The position numbers and the translations under genes are program-made. A DNA stretch of 64,000 nt, taken from positions 248,001 through 312,000 of the forward strand of contig CAWFVG010000004.1 in NCBI GenBank assembly GCA_963819185.1, read 5' to 3'. The stretch comes from Palsa-187 sp963819185 (GTDB lineage Bacteria; Acidobacteriota; Terriglobia; Bryobacterales; Bryobacteraceae). This document shows, piece by piece, positions 37,132 through 46,768 of this stretch. Within the stretch, counting starts at the first letter, position 1, and every line of letters starts with the position of its first letter. Under the pieces are notes generated by a model. It saw only the letters and a list, made by a program, of their open reading frames with translations. It did no database searches and was not told where the DNA came from.

Positions 37132-38442
37132 GTGAACGTCTTTTTCACTCAATCCCGAATGTTGGCCGCTTGTGCCGTCGCCACCCTGGCGATGGCGGTC
37201 CTGGCCGGATGCAGTTCCTCCCCCACCGACGCGGATGGTGGTTCCGGTGGAGGTGGTAAGAAAGGCAAGGGCAAGGGCGGAGGGTCCACTGCCGCAGTCC
37301 CGGTGATTGTGGCGAAAGCAGTCCAGCGCGACGTGCCCATCCAGATCACGGCGGTCGGAACCGTCGAATCGCCCACGCCGGTCAGTGTGAAATCGCTGGT
37401 GACGGGCGAGATCACCAACGTCTTCTTTAAGGAGGGCGACTCCGTCCACAACGGCGACAAACTGTTCACGGTGGACGACCGGACCTACCAGCAGCAATTG
37501 AAGCAAGCCGAAGCGAACCTTAAGAAGGACCAATTCGCGCAGGCCCAAGCCGAGGCTAATCTGAAACGCGATCAATCCACCCTGGCTTACGCGCACAGCA
37601 CGGCGGAGCGTTACCAGGGCCTGCTGAAGGACGGAATCGTCCCCAAGGACCAGGTGGATCAGTTGACCTCCAACGCCAACGCTTCCGAGAACACGGTTGC
37701 CGCGGACCGCGCCGCGATCGACAGCGCGCAGGCGCAGATTGCCGCCGACGAAGCCAACATCAGTAACATCAAGGTTCAGTTGGACTGGTGCACCCAGTAC
37801 GCCACCATCGATGGCCGCACCGGCACCGTCTCGGTCCACAAAGGCAACGTGGTGACGGCGAACTCGCAGGAGGTGCTGACCATCAACCAGGTGAGTCCGA
37901 TTTACGTCACCTTTGCGATTCCCGAAGCCAAGCTCCCCGATGTGCGCAGGTACTTTACGGGGAAGCTGCCGGTCACCGCGAAACCTCAGGATGAGACCGG
38001 GCCCGGCGCGGAGGGCGTGCTTACCTTCATCGACAATTCGGTCGACACCACCACCGGCACGATCAAGCTGAAGGGAACTTTCGAGAATAAGGACCTGAAG
38101 CTGTGGCCGGGGCAATTCTTGAACGTCAGCCTGCGCCTGACCACCATGCCCAACGCCATCACCGTTCCCAACGAAGCCGTGCAGAACGGCCAGGACGGGC
38201 AGTTTGTCTACGTGGTGGGCAGCGACAGTAAAGTGGAAGACCGCCCTGTGACCATCGGGGAAAGGGTGGATCAGGACCTGGTCATTCTCAAGGGGCTGGA
38301 GGCGGGAGAGACGGTCGTCACGCAAGGCCAGTTGCGATTACAACCGGGTTCGTTGGTTTCCATTGGGGAAGGGCCCGGCGGAGGCGGACGCGGAAGAGGC
38401 CGCGGCGCCAAGCAGAGCGCGGCTCCCGACGGCAAGGGCTAG
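37132..38442 (+). CDS. RND efflux periplasmic adaptor (MdtA-like lipoprotein)
   Basis: Membrane-fusion subunit of a resistance-nodulation-division pump, about 436 residues from GTG 37132; ATG 37159 is the alternative start. The signal ends at a lipobox (AVLAGC), followed by a Gly/Lys-rich linker. Lipoyl half-motifs lie at VKSLVTGEITNVFFKEGDSV and the YATIDGRTGTVSVHKGNVV segment. Between them is the coiled-coil hairpin, and the beta-barrel and membrane-proximal domains follow, ending in a Gly/Arg tail (GGGGRGRGRG). It is the first gene of a pump operon with two RND permeases. A separate TolC-type channel gene is at 3590. Confidence 0.92.
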   Translation: MNVFFTQSRMLAACAVATLAMAVLAGCSSSPTDADGGSGGGGKKGKGKGGGSTAAVPVIVAKAVQRDVPIQITAVGTVESPTPVSVKSLVTGEITNVFFKEGDSVHNGDKLFTVDDRTYQQQLKQAEANLKKDQFAQAQAEANLKRDQSTLAYAHSTAERYQGLLKDGIVPKDQVDQLTSNANASENTVAADRAAIDSAQAQIAADEANISNIKVQLDWCTQYATIDGRTGTVSVHKGNVVTANSQEVLTINQVSPIYVTFAIPEAKLPDVRRYFTGKLPVTAKPQDETGPGAEGVLTFIDNSVDTTTGTIKLKGTFENKDLKLWPGQFLNVSLRLTTMPNAITVPNEAVQNGQDGQFVYVVGSDSKVEDRPVTIGERVDQDLVILKGLEAGETVVTQGQLRLQPGSLVSIGEGPGGGGRGRGRGAKQSAAPDGKG

Positions 38443-38464
38443 CAAGCGCTGAGCGGGAGCGAGC

Positions 38465-41400
38465 GTGAACCTCTCTGAAATCTTCATCCGCCGACCAATC
38501 GCCACCAGCCTGCTGATGGCGGCGATCGCACTGTTTGGAGTGGTGGCTTACCGCACTCTTCCCGTTAGCGATCTTCCCAGCGTCGACTTTCCCACGCTGA
38601 ACGTCCAGGCGAACCTTCCCGGCGCCGATCCCGCGACCATGGCTTCCTCGGTCGCCACCGTGTTGGAGCGGCAGTTCACCACCATCGCCGGGCTGGACTC
38701 GATGACCTCTTCGAGCGGCACCGGCCAAACCCAGATCACGCTGCAATTCAGCCTGGATCGCGACATCGACAGCGCCGCGGTGGACGTGCAAACCGCCATC
38801 GCGGAGGTGACGCCGCTACTTCCGCCCGGCATGCCCGCTCCGCCCTCGTTCAAGAAGAACAATCCCGCGGACCAGCCCATCATGCAGTTGACCATCACCT
38901 CGCCCACGATGGCGATGAGCAAGCTGGACGATATCGCCGAGAACGTCGTCATGCCGCGCGTCTCCATGGTCAACGGCGTGTCGCAGGTCCAGGTGCAGGG
39001 CCAGCAGAAGTACGCGGTGCGGGTGCAGGTGGATCCGGACAAGCTGGTCTCGAAACGCATCGGGTTGAACGAAGTGGATTCGGCCATCGCCAACTGGAAC
39101 CCCAACCTTCCCACCGGCACTCTGTTCGGACCCAAGCAGACCTACACCGTCACCACCAATGCCGAGTTGAAAAGCGCCGCGGAGTTCGCCAATGTCGTGG
39201 TTTCGTACCGCAACGGCGCGCCGGTGCGCTTGGGCGAAGTCGCCGACGTACTGGATAGCGTTCAAGACACGCGCCAGGCCGCCTGGATGTACAACGCCGC
39301 CGGGCAGCAGCGCTCCATTCAATTGCAGGTGATGCGCCAGCCCGGCGCCAATACCATCGCGGTAACCGACGCCATCCGGGAGGCGCTGCCCAAACTGGCC
39401 GCCCAGATTCCACCCTCTGCCAACGTGCGCGTGCGCTTCGACCGCTCCCGCAACATCCGCGAGTCCTTCACCGACATTCAGTGGACCATGCTGATTACAC
39501 TGGTGCTGGTTATCGGCGTGATCTTTGCGTTTCTGCGGAACGCTTCCGCCACCATCATTCCCAGCATGGCGCTGCCCTTTGCGTTGCTGGGGACCTTTGC
39601 GGTGATGGCCGTGCTGGGCTATTCGCTCGATCAGTTGTCCCTGATGGCGTTGATTCTCTCCATCGGATTCGTCGTCGACGACGCCATCGTAATGCTGGAA
39701 AACATCATGCGCCACATGGAGCGGGGAGAACCGCCCATGGAGGCGGCGCTGAAGGGCTCCAAAGAGATCGGCTTCACTATCATTTCGATGACCGTCTCCC
39801 TGGCGGCGGTGTTCATTCCGGTCCTGTTTATGGGCGGCATTCTGGGCCGTCTGTTCCGCGAGTTCGCGGTGACCATCACCACGGCGATTCTGGTTTCGGG
39901 CTTAGTCTCGGTTACGCTGACTCCGATGCTGTGCAGCCGCTTCCTTAAGGCGCACGCGCCCGGTTCGCAGCCGGCCTGGTCGCGCGGCGCGGAGTGGATC
40001 TTCCAGACAACCTTGAAGGCTTATGAGTGGAGCCTGCGCGGCGTCCTGCGCTGGCGCCCGGCCATGCTGCTGGTGTTTTTCCTCGTCCTCGGGTTTACGG
40101 TGTATTTGTACCGCCGGGTGCCCACCGGCTTCATCCCGGATACAGACCAGGACACCTTGCAGGTGAACATGCAAGCGGCGCAAGGCACCTCCTTCTACCA
40201 GATGGTCTCCTATCAAAAGCGGCTGGCCGAAATCATCCGCAAGGACCCCAACGTGGAAGCGTTCCTGGCCAACGTCAGCAACGGCAACTACAACCAGATG
40301 CAGATCACGCTGAAGCCGCGCAAGCAGCGTCCGCTTTCGGCGCAGCAACTGGTGGATAAACTGCGTCCGCAGCTCTCCAACTTCGCGGGCTTTAAGGTGT
40401 TCATGAACCTTCCGCCGTCCATCCGCGTCGGCGGGCGCCAAAGCAACTCCAGCTACCAGTTCACCCTGCAAGGCATCGATACCGGCGAACTGTTCCAATG
40501 GGCGGAGACCATGGAGGGCGAGATCGGCAAGCTGCCGGAGGTGCTGGACGTCTCCACCGACTTGCAGATTAAGAATCCGCTGATGACGGTGAAGATAGAC
40601 CGTGAGCGCGCCGCTCTCTACGGCCTGGACGCCAAGCAAATCGAGAACGCGCTGTACAGCGCCTATGGGCCGGAACTCGCCAGCAACATCTACACTTCGG
40701 TAAACCAGTACGAAGTGCTGGAGGAGATGAAGCCGAAATACCAGGAGTGGACCGAGTATCTCTCCAAGATCTACTTCAAAGCCGGCAACGGGCAACTGGT
40801 GCCGCTGGATTCCCTGGCGAAAGTGCGGCCCGACGTGGGGCCGCAGAGCATCGCGCATTCCGGCGAGCTGCCCTCGGTAACTCTGTCCTTCAATCTCAAA
40901 ACCGGCGTCAGCCTGGGCGCCGCGGTGGACGGCGTGTCCGAACTGGCCGCGAACGTTCTGCCCAAGACCATCCGCTGGGGATTCTCCGGCAACGCCCAGA
41001 TGTTCCAGACCTCGATGCAGAATCTCAGCCTGCTGCTGATCGTTGCGATCGGAGTTGTCTACATCGTTTTGGGCGTGCTGTATGAGAGCTACATTCATCC
41101 CATCACGATTCTTTCGGGCCTTCCTTCGGCCGGCGTGGGAGCTCTGCTGACGCTGATCCTGTTCAAGGATGAGCTCAACGTTTATTCTTTTGTCGGACTG
41201 GTGATGCTGGTGGGCATCGTCAAGAAGAACGCCATCATGCAGATCGACTTCGCGCTCGATGCCGAGCGCAAGCACGGCAAGAATCCCTCCGACGCCATTT
41301 ACGAAGGCTGCCTGATCCGCTTCCGCCCCATCATGATGACCACCATGGCGGCCATGCTGGGCGCGGTGCCCCTGGCGCTGGGCTACGGCGCGGGCGGGGA

Positions 41401-41569
41401 AGCCCGCCGTCCCCTGGGCTTGGTGGTGGTGGGCGGCCTGTTCTTCTCGCAGTTGATGACTTTATATCTGACGCCGGTGGTGTACACCTACATGGCCGGC
41501 ATCCTGGGCTGGTTCCGCGGGCGCAACAGGCCCGCGTCCTTGCAGCCACTCGCGGAGTTTGGGGACTGA
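38465..41569 (+). CDS. RND efflux permease (MdtB-like)
   Basis: Inner-membrane proton-driven transporter of 1,034 residues with the expected 12 transmembrane segments and two large periplasmic loops. N-terminus NLSEIFIRRPIATSLLM is typical of MdtB/MdtC. Proton-relay residues are present: the Asp pair in VGFVVDDAIVMLENI (TM4) and Lys in GIVKKNAIMQIDFAL (TM10). The gene starts with GTG 22 bases after the adaptor and overlaps the next permease by one base (TGATG). Two different permeases after one adaptor suggest an MdtBC-like heterotrimer. Substrates cannot be read from sequence. Confidence 0.94.
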   Translation: MNLSEIFIRRPIATSLLMAAIALFGVVAYRTLPVSDLPSVDFPTLNVQANLPGADPATMASSVATVLERQFTTIAGLDSMTSSSGTGQTQITLQFSLDRDIDSAAVDVQTAIAEVTPLLPPGMPAPPSFKKNNPADQPIMQLTITSPTMAMSKLDDIAENVVMPRVSMVNGVSQVQVQGQQKYAVRVQVDPDKLVSKRIGLNEVDSAIANWNPNLPTGTLFGPKQTYTVTTNAELKSAAEFANVVVSYRNGAPVRLGEVADVLDSVQDTRQAAWMYNAAGQQRSIQLQVMRQPGANTIAVTDAIREALPKLAAQIPPSANVRVRFDRSRNIRESFTDIQWTMLITLVLVIGVIFAFLRNASATIIPSMALPFALLGTFAVMAVLGYSLDQLSLMALILSIGFVVDDAIVMLENIMRHMERGEPPMEAALKGSKEIGFTIISMTVSLAAVFIPVLFMGGILGRLFREFAVTITTAILVSGLVSVTLTPMLCSRFLKAHAPGSQPAWSRGAEWIFQTTLKAYEWSLRGVLRWRPAMLLVFFLVLGFTVYLYRRVPTGFIPDTDQDTLQVNMQAAQGTSFYQMVSYQKRLAEIIRKDPNVEAFLANVSNGNYNQMQITLKPRKQRPLSAQQLVDKLRPQLSNFAGFKVFMNLPPSIRVGGRQSNSSYQFTLQGIDTGELFQWAETMEGEIGKLPEVLDVSTDLQIKNPLMTVKIDRERAALYGLDAKQIENALYSAYGPELASNIYTSVNQYEVLEEMKPKYQEWTEYLSKIYFKAGNGQLVPLDSLAKVRPDVGPQSIAHSGELPSVTLSFNLKTGVSLGAAVDGVSELAANVLPKTIRWGFSGNAQMFQTSMQNLSLLLIVAIGVVYIVLGVLYESYIHPITILSGLPSAGVGALLTLILFKDELNVYSFVGLVMLVGIVKKNAIMQIDFALDAERKHGKNPSDAIYEGCLIRFRPIMMTTMAAMLGAVPLALGYGAGGEARRPLGLVVVGGLFFSQLMTLYLTPVVYTYMAGILGWFRGRNRPASLQPLAEFGD

Positions 41570-44500
41570 TGAATTTTTCCGAACCGTTTATCCAGCGCCC
41601 CATCGCAACCAGCTTGTTGATGGCCGCGATCGCCTTGTTCGGCACCGTGGCGTACCGCGCCCTTCCGGTTAGCGACCTGCCGAACGTCGACTTCCCGACC
41701 CTGCAAGTGACTGCCAGCCTCCCGGGCGCGAGCCCGGACACCATGGCTTCGGCGGTCGCGACACCGCTCGAAAACCAGTTCTCGACCATCGCCGGCCTGA
41801 TCTCGATGACCTCGGTGAACTCGCTGGGCTCCACGCTCATCACACTGGAGTTCGATTTGAACCGCAGCCTCGACGGCGCGGCCGTCGACACCCAGGCCGC
41901 CATCACCCAGGCGTCCAAGCTCCTGCCCAACAATATGCCCACGCCGCCGACCTTCACCAAGGTGAATCCGGCGGACCAGCCGATCATCTTCGTGGTCCTG
42001 AAATCGAACCTGATGCCGTTGTACAAGCTGGATGAATGGGCCGAGACCCGCTTTGCCCAGCGCGTTTCCACCATCAGCGGCGTCGCGCAGGTGCAGGTGT
42101 TGGGGCAGCAGAAGTACGCGGTTCACGTGCAGCTCGATCCGGAGGCTCTGGCTTCGCATCAGGTCGGCATCAATGAGGTCGAGACCGCGCTGCAAGCCTG
42201 GAACGTCAATCTGCCGACCGGTCAGATCACCGGGCCGCAGCGCTCTTTTACTCTCCAGGCCAGCGGCCAGTTGATGAGCGCCGATGAGTACAAGACGCTC
42301 ATCGTCGCTTACCACAATGGCAATCCGGTTCGCTTAAATGAGCTGGGTGTCCTGAAAGACAGCGTTGAAGACGACAAGACCGCCTCCTGGTATTACGAAG
42401 GCGACCAGCCGGGGGAGCGGGCCGTCGTGCTGGCGATCCAACGCCAGCCCGGCACCAACACCATCCAGGTAACCGACGACATCAAGAAGCTGCTGCCGTT
42501 GTTCCGGGATGAGCTGCCGCCTTCGATCGACTTATCCATTCTGTACGACCGCTCCGACACGATTCGCGAATCTTATAAGGACGTCGAGTTCACCATGCTG
42601 CTGACGCTGGCGTTGGTGATCACCGTCATCTTCTTGTTCCTGCGAAACGTATCGGCCACGGTGATCCCCAGCCTGGCGCTGCCGTTCTCCATCATCGGCA
42701 CGTTCTCGGTGATGTATCTGTTGCACTACAGCCTGGACAACCTGTCCATGATGGCGTTGATTCTCTCGGTGGGCTTCGTGGTCGATGACGCCATCGTGAT
42801 GCTGGAAAATATTTTCCGCCACATGGAGATGGGCAAGAAGCCGCTGGTAGCCTCACTGGTCGGTTCGCGCGAGATCGGATTCACCATCGTGTCCATGACG
42901 CTGTCGCTGGCGGCGGTGTTCATCCCGGTGCTGTTCATGGCCGGCATCCTCGGCCGGCTGTTCCGCGAGTTCTCCGTCACCATCTGCGTCGCCATTCTGA
43001 TCTCCGGACTGGTTTCGGTCACCCTCACGCCGATGCTATGCAGCCGCTTCCTGCGGGCCCCTGAACACCACCGCTCCCGGCTGTACCGTCTTACCGAGCG
43101 CTTTTTCGAAGGCATGCTGTGGGCCTACGACCGGACGCTCCAGGTGGTGCTGCGCCACCGGCCGCTGACCATGTTCGCCGGCGCGGCCGTTCTGGCTGCC
43201 ACCATTTACATGTTCGTCACCATCCCCAAAGGTTTCATTCCCGATCAGGACACCGACCAGCTTTCCGTGATCACGGAAGCCCAGCAGGGGACTTCGTTCA
43301 ATGAGATGTCGCAGCTTCAGCAGGTGGCCGCCGAGATCATCCGTAAGAATCCGAATGTCGCGGCGCTGATGTCCACCGTCGGAGGCACGGGAGCTTCCAC
43401 CCTTGGCGGACCCAACTATGGCGAGATGGTGGTGCGCCTCAAGCCCCGCAACCAGCGCAAGGAACTGGTCAACCAGATCATCGATGACTTGCGGCCCAAG
43501 GTCGCCGGTATTCCGGGCATGAACGTTTACCTGGCGAATCCTCCCACCATTCAGATCGGCGGGCAGGTCACCAAGAGCTTGTATCAGCTCTCGCTGGTTT
43601 CCTCCAACAAGACCGAGTTGTATGACAGTTCCCAGGAATTGCTCAAGGCTTTGGGAGACATTCCGGGTGTGCAGGACCTCACCAGCGATCTCGCGATCAC
43701 CAGCCCGGAAGTGAAGGTAGACATCGACCGCGACAAGGCCGCGGCGCTCAACGTCAACGCCAACAATGTGGAGAGCGCCTTCTACGACGCCTTCGGCCCC
43801 AAGTGGGTCTCCACCATCTACGCCGCCATCAATGAATACAAGGTTCTGCTGGAGCTCGAGCCACGGTATCAGGCCGACCCTCACGCGCTCTCGCTGCTGT
43901 ACTTCAAGTCCACCAGCGGCCAATTGATTCCGTTGGAGACGCTGGCCAGCATCAAGCAGGAAGCCGGGCCGCAGTCGATCAACCATTACGGCATGCTGCC
44001 CGCCGTCACGCTCTCGTTCAATATCAAACCCGGCTACGCTCTGGGCGATGTCGTGAGCAAAGTTTCGCAGATCGCCGAAAGCACGCTGCCTGAAGACATC
44101 ACCGTCTCCCCGCAGGGCGCCGCCAAGGAGTTCGAGTCCTCGCTGGGCAATCTGCTGCTGTTGCTGATCGTAGCGATCCTGGTAGTCTATATCGTGCTGG
44201 GTATCCTATACGAAAGCTACATTCACCCGCTCACCATTCTTTCCGGCCTTCCCTCCGCCGGCTTCGGCGCTCTGATCACGCTGCTGCTGTTCAAGATGGA
44301 TTTGAACATTTACGCTTTTGTCGGCCTGATCATGCTGATCGGCATCGTGGAGAAGAACGCGATCATGCAGATTGACTTCGCGCTGGACGCGGAGCGCAAC
44401 CAGGGCCTGCCTCCGCTCAAAGCGATCTACGAAGGCTGCCTGATCCGCTTCCGCCCCATCATGATGACCACCATGGCCGCGCTGCTGGGCGCGGTGCCCA

Positions 44501-44700
44501 TCGCGCTAGGCTACGGCGCCGGCGGCGAGGCTCGCCAGCCGCTGGGTCTGGTGGTGGTCGGCGGCTTGATCTTCTCCCAGTTGGTCACGCTGTATTTGAC
44601 GCCCGTGTTCTACACTTACATGGCCGCCCTGCAAACCAAGCTGGGGCACAAGAAGGGTCAGCCCGCCCCACAACCTGCGCCGGAACACGCCCCGGCCTAA
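41569..44700 (+). CDS. RND efflux permease (MdtC-like)
   Basis: Second RND transporter, 1,043 residues, starting NFSEPFIQRPIATSLLM and overlapping the first permease stop by one base, so the two are translationally coupled. TM4 has VGFVVDDAIVMLENIF and TM10 has GIVEKNAIMQIDFAL, where Glu replaces the first Lys seen in the partner but the conserved Lys remains. It is clearly homologous to its neighbour yet divergent in the periplasmic loops, as expected for MdtB/MdtC pairs that assemble together. It is the last gene of the adaptor-permease-permease operon; a palindromic element follows seven bases later. Confidence 0.94.
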   Translation: MNFSEPFIQRPIATSLLMAAIALFGTVAYRALPVSDLPNVDFPTLQVTASLPGASPDTMASAVATPLENQFSTIAGLISMTSVNSLGSTLITLEFDLNRSLDGAAVDTQAAITQASKLLPNNMPTPPTFTKVNPADQPIIFVVLKSNLMPLYKLDEWAETRFAQRVSTISGVAQVQVLGQQKYAVHVQLDPEALASHQVGINEVETALQAWNVNLPTGQITGPQRSFTLQASGQLMSADEYKTLIVAYHNGNPVRLNELGVLKDSVEDDKTASWYYEGDQPGERAVVLAIQRQPGTNTIQVTDDIKKLLPLFRDELPPSIDLSILYDRSDTIRESYKDVEFTMLLTLALVITVIFLFLRNVSATVIPSLALPFSIIGTFSVMYLLHYSLDNLSMMALILSVGFVVDDAIVMLENIFRHMEMGKKPLVASLVGSREIGFTIVSMTLSLAAVFIPVLFMAGILGRLFREFSVTICVAILISGLVSVTLTPMLCSRFLRAPEHHRSRLYRLTERFFEGMLWAYDRTLQVVLRHRPLTMFAGAAVLAATIYMFVTIPKGFIPDQDTDQLSVITEAQQGTSFNEMSQLQQVAAEIIRKNPNVAALMSTVGGTGASTLGGPNYGEMVVRLKPRNQRKELVNQIIDDLRPKVAGIPGMNVYLANPPTIQIGGQVTKSLYQLSLVSSNKTELYDSSQELLKALGDIPGVQDLTSDLAITSPEVKVDIDRDKAAALNVNANNVESAFYDAFGPKWVSTIYAAINEYKVLLELEPRYQADPHALSLLYFKSTSGQLIPLETLASIKQEAGPQSINHYGMLPAVTLSFNIKPGYALGDVVSKVSQIAESTLPEDITVSPQGAAKEFESSLGNLLLLLIVAILVVYIVLGILYESYIHPLTILSGLPSAGFGALITLLLFKMDLNIYAFVGLIMLIGIVEKNAIMQIDFALDAERNQGLPPLKAIYEGCLIRFRPIMMTTMAALLGAVPIALGYGAGGEARQPLGLVVVGGLIFSQLVTLYLTPVFYTYMAALQTKLGHKKGQPAPQPAPEHAPA

Positions 44701-44706
44701 AGCCTC

Positions 44707-44781
44707 TAGCCGCAAATAAACGCGAATACACGCAAATAGAAGCCCATTTTATTTGTGTTCATTTGCGTGAATTCGCGGCTA
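44707..44781. repeat. Imperfect palindromic element after the RND operon
   Basis: Two 32-base arms (44707-44738 and 44750-44781) pair at about 25 of 32 positions around an 11-base loop. The outer seven pairs (TAGCCGC/GCGGCTA) are perfect. It fills almost the whole gap between the pump operon and the convergent gene at 44789. It could act as a bidirectional terminator or be a member of a dispersed REP-like family. There is no run of T after the stem on either strand. The AAATAAACGCGAAT-type sequence is AT-richer than its surroundings. Confidence 0.65.
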
Positions 44782-44788
44782 AAACGTG

Positions 44789-45409
44789 TTACTCGATCGT
44801 CACCGGCCGGTCGAACACAACGTCCAGCGTGGTTCCGCGCGTAAGATTGACCTCTCTGCCGCGCGTCAAAAGAACCTCAGCGAGGCCCACCCCTGCGCCG
44901 ATGCCCGCTCCGATCCCCGCGCCGGACCAGGTCTGCTCCGCGATGCCGCCGATGGCCGCGCCGGATCCCGCCATAATCGCGATCTTGCCGGCGTCTTCCA
45001 GTTTGCTGCCGCCCTGCTTGACCGTGCCTTCATTGTCCGTGACCTTCTGCTCATGCTGGCCCGAATCCACCGAATCCACGTGCGGCTCTATCTTTACCGC
45101 CTTGCCGCTGGCGAAGGTCAGCGTGTCCAGATGCAAGGCGATCTGCGCCCGGCCCTTCACGCGGCCGCTGCGCTTGGCCTGCAGCACCGTGCCTTGCACG
45201 TAGGTTCCGACCGGCACAAGCATCTGCCCGCCCACGGCGATGGGGCTCGCGGTTTGGAGATACACCTGATCGCCGGCCTTGGCTGTTTTGGTGCTGACCG
45301 AATTCACCATTCTCAGCACGACGTGCGTGCCGGCGGGAACGTCCGCGGCAAGACCTCGCTGAGCCAGAAATCCGAGCGGCAGAAGGAGCAGAGCGGCTGG
45401 CAGCTTCAT
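44789..45409 (-). CDS. Exported protein of unknown function
   Basis: A 206-residue protein with a signal peptide (MKLPAALLLLPLGFLAQRGLA). ATG 45409 is preferred over a GTG two codons upstream. The central part (VPAGTHVVLRMVNSVSTKTAKAGDQVYLQTASPI, read in sections) resembles beta-rich domains seen in envelope proteins of acidobacteria and loosely the C-terminal domain of VirB10/TrbI. A Gly-rich segment (GAGIGAGIGAGVGLAEVLL) near residue 170 could be membrane-associated. No function can be assigned. It is convergent with the RND operon and lies 26 bases from the tRNA-Ser gene. Confidence 0.75.
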   Translation of the reverse strand: MKLPAALLLLPLGFLAQRGLAADVPAGTHVVLRMVNSVSTKTAKAGDQVYLQTASPIAVGGQMLVPVGTYVQGTVLQAKRSGRVKGRAQIALHLDTLTFASGKAVKIEPHVDSVDSGQHEQKVTDNEGTVKQGGSKLEDAGKIAIMAGSGAAIGGIAEQTWSGAGIGAGIGAGVGLAEVLLTRGREVNLTRGTTLDVVFDRPVTIE

Positions 45410-45435
45410 ACCCACATGTTAGCTCCGATTACAGG

Positions 45436-45525
45436 TGGCGGTGAGGGTGGGATTCGAACCCACGGAACCCGTAAAGGTTCAACGGTTTTCGAGACCGCCC
45501 GATTCAACCGCTCTCGCACCTCACC
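45436..45525 (-). tRNA. tRNA-Ser (anticodon CGA)
   Basis: On the reverse strand a class II tRNA of 90 bases including encoded CCA (45436-45438). The acceptor GGTGAGG (45519-45525) pairs with CCTCACC (45440-45446). The anticodon arm GGT-CTCGAAA-ACC gives CGA, a long variable arm is present, and the T-loop reads GGTTCGAATCC. It decodes UCG. No truncated att-like repeat of its 3' end was noticed nearby. Confidence 0.95.
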
Positions 45526-45693
45526 GTTCGCCCCATTTTAACATCACGCGGCTGCGCCGCACGCTCCGCTCAATTTTGCGGTAACGCATCCGCGTGTCGC
45601 ATTGTCTTCAACAGCACCAAGGAAGACGCGGATTGGTTCCTTTCGGCGATGCGCCAGGTGCTCCAGGACCGTTTTCGTCGTTCGTTGTCGTCG

Positions 45694-46614
45694 CTAGTTT
45701 TCTTGCGGCGACTTGTCCAGGTGGTCGATCACGTAGACATCCAGCGATGTCTTGGTCTTCTCCAGCTTCAGTCCCAGCTGCTTTTCGAGCGCGTTGAACA
45801 GGTCCGGCCCCGGCGCGGGATCGCCCGCCGGGTCAGCTGCGGCCGCTCCCGGAGGCGCAGCTTTCAGACCGCCGCGGCCCAACGGTCCGGGTAGCCCTAC
45901 CGCCGAATACTCGAGATGGAAATCGTACTTGCCGGTCAGCCCGGTGCGATCCTCGGTTCGCCCACCCAGATCGAACTGCAGCATGTTGAGGAGCATCTGC
46001 GGCGTCGCCATGCGGAACGTAATGTATTGGACGCCGTTGCTCCCCACGCCTTGCGAGAACGGTCGTCCGGCAGGCAGAATCGGGAATCCGTCGCGATCCA
46101 ACTGCGCCCGCTGTATCGGCGTCCCCGGCTTGGGAGGCTCCGGGGGCGGACCCTCCGCGGAAGCAGCATCCTGCAATTTCGCACCGCCCTTGGCCACCGT
46201 CAGCGCCCACATGTCGAAATCCTTCTTCTGCGTATGGTAGGTGAGATGGAAACGGTCTTTGAGCAGATTGAGCAGCATCTGCGTCACCTGGTCCTTGGTT
46301 GAGCCCGGCGGCACAATGGCTGTGATATCGAACCGGAAGTCCTGCGCCATAACGAAATCGGGCCCGGCTATCTGATCCAACGGCACTCCGAACGCACCCA
46401 TCAAGAGCGTACGCATCATCGCCCCCGCGTAGGTTATGCGACCAGGGTCGGCGGTTCCAGGCCCGCCTTTGGCCAGGCCGTTGCCGCGGCTCTTCGGGTC
46501 CGCCGCACGGACGGAGGCGACCTCAAAATTCGGGGATGGCTGCTGCGCCGTGCAAATCTGGCTCAGCGCCACGGCGCCCCCGGCTACCAGACACAGTTTC
46601 GTTACGAAACGCAT
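45694..46614 (-). CDS. TIGR03435 family protein (single domain)
   Basis: A 306-residue exported protein with a signal sequence (LCLVAGGAVALSQICTAQ) and one TIGR03435 domain. It opens with FEVASVRAADPKSRG, has IAGPDFVMAQDFRFDITAIV and LLKDRFHLTYHTQ in the middle, and ends with LFNALEKQLGLKLEKTKTSLDVYVIDHLD. It is related to the tandem-domain protein at 23571. The family is abundant in Solibacter-like genomes and functionally uncharacterised. It is divergent from hpnR, with 154 bases between the two starts. Confidence 0.9.
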   Translation of the reverse strand: MRFVTKLCLVAGGAVALSQICTAQQPSPNFEVASVRAADPKSRGNGLAKGGPGTADPGRITYAGAMMRTLLMGAFGVPLDQIAGPDFVMAQDFRFDITAIVPPGSTKDQVTQMLLNLLKDRFHLTYHTQKKDFDMWALTVAKGGAKLQDAASAEGPPPEPPKPGTPIQRAQLDRDGFPILPAGRPFSQGVGSNGVQYITFRMATPQMLLNMLQFDLGGRTEDRTGLTGKYDFHLEYSAVGLPGPLGRGGLKAAPPGAAAADPAGDPAPGPDLFNALEKQLGLKLEKTKTSLDVYVIDHLDKSPQEN

Positions 46615-46768
46615 CCTCTGTTACCTCGCTTTTGCCATTAGACGACTCTCAAGGCTGCTGGTTAGCGGAATAGTTCGCCACTCGCCCTGGCCGTTTGACA
46701 GGAAACGAAGGGCGCGAAAAGTCCGTCAACCACTCGAAATACAACCTTGTCGGAGGGTTTTATCCGCC

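Noticed and set aside
39902..41275. Long open frame antisense to the first RND permease
   Set aside because: Same reasoning: the sense strand encodes conserved transport motifs throughout; the antisense product has no family-like sequence.
45527..45693. Possible gene remnant (IVFNSTKEDADWF...) between tRNA-Ser and the TIGR03435 gene
   Set aside because: About 40 residues in one frame look peptide-like, but there is no start, no family match and no clear end, so it is not annotated.
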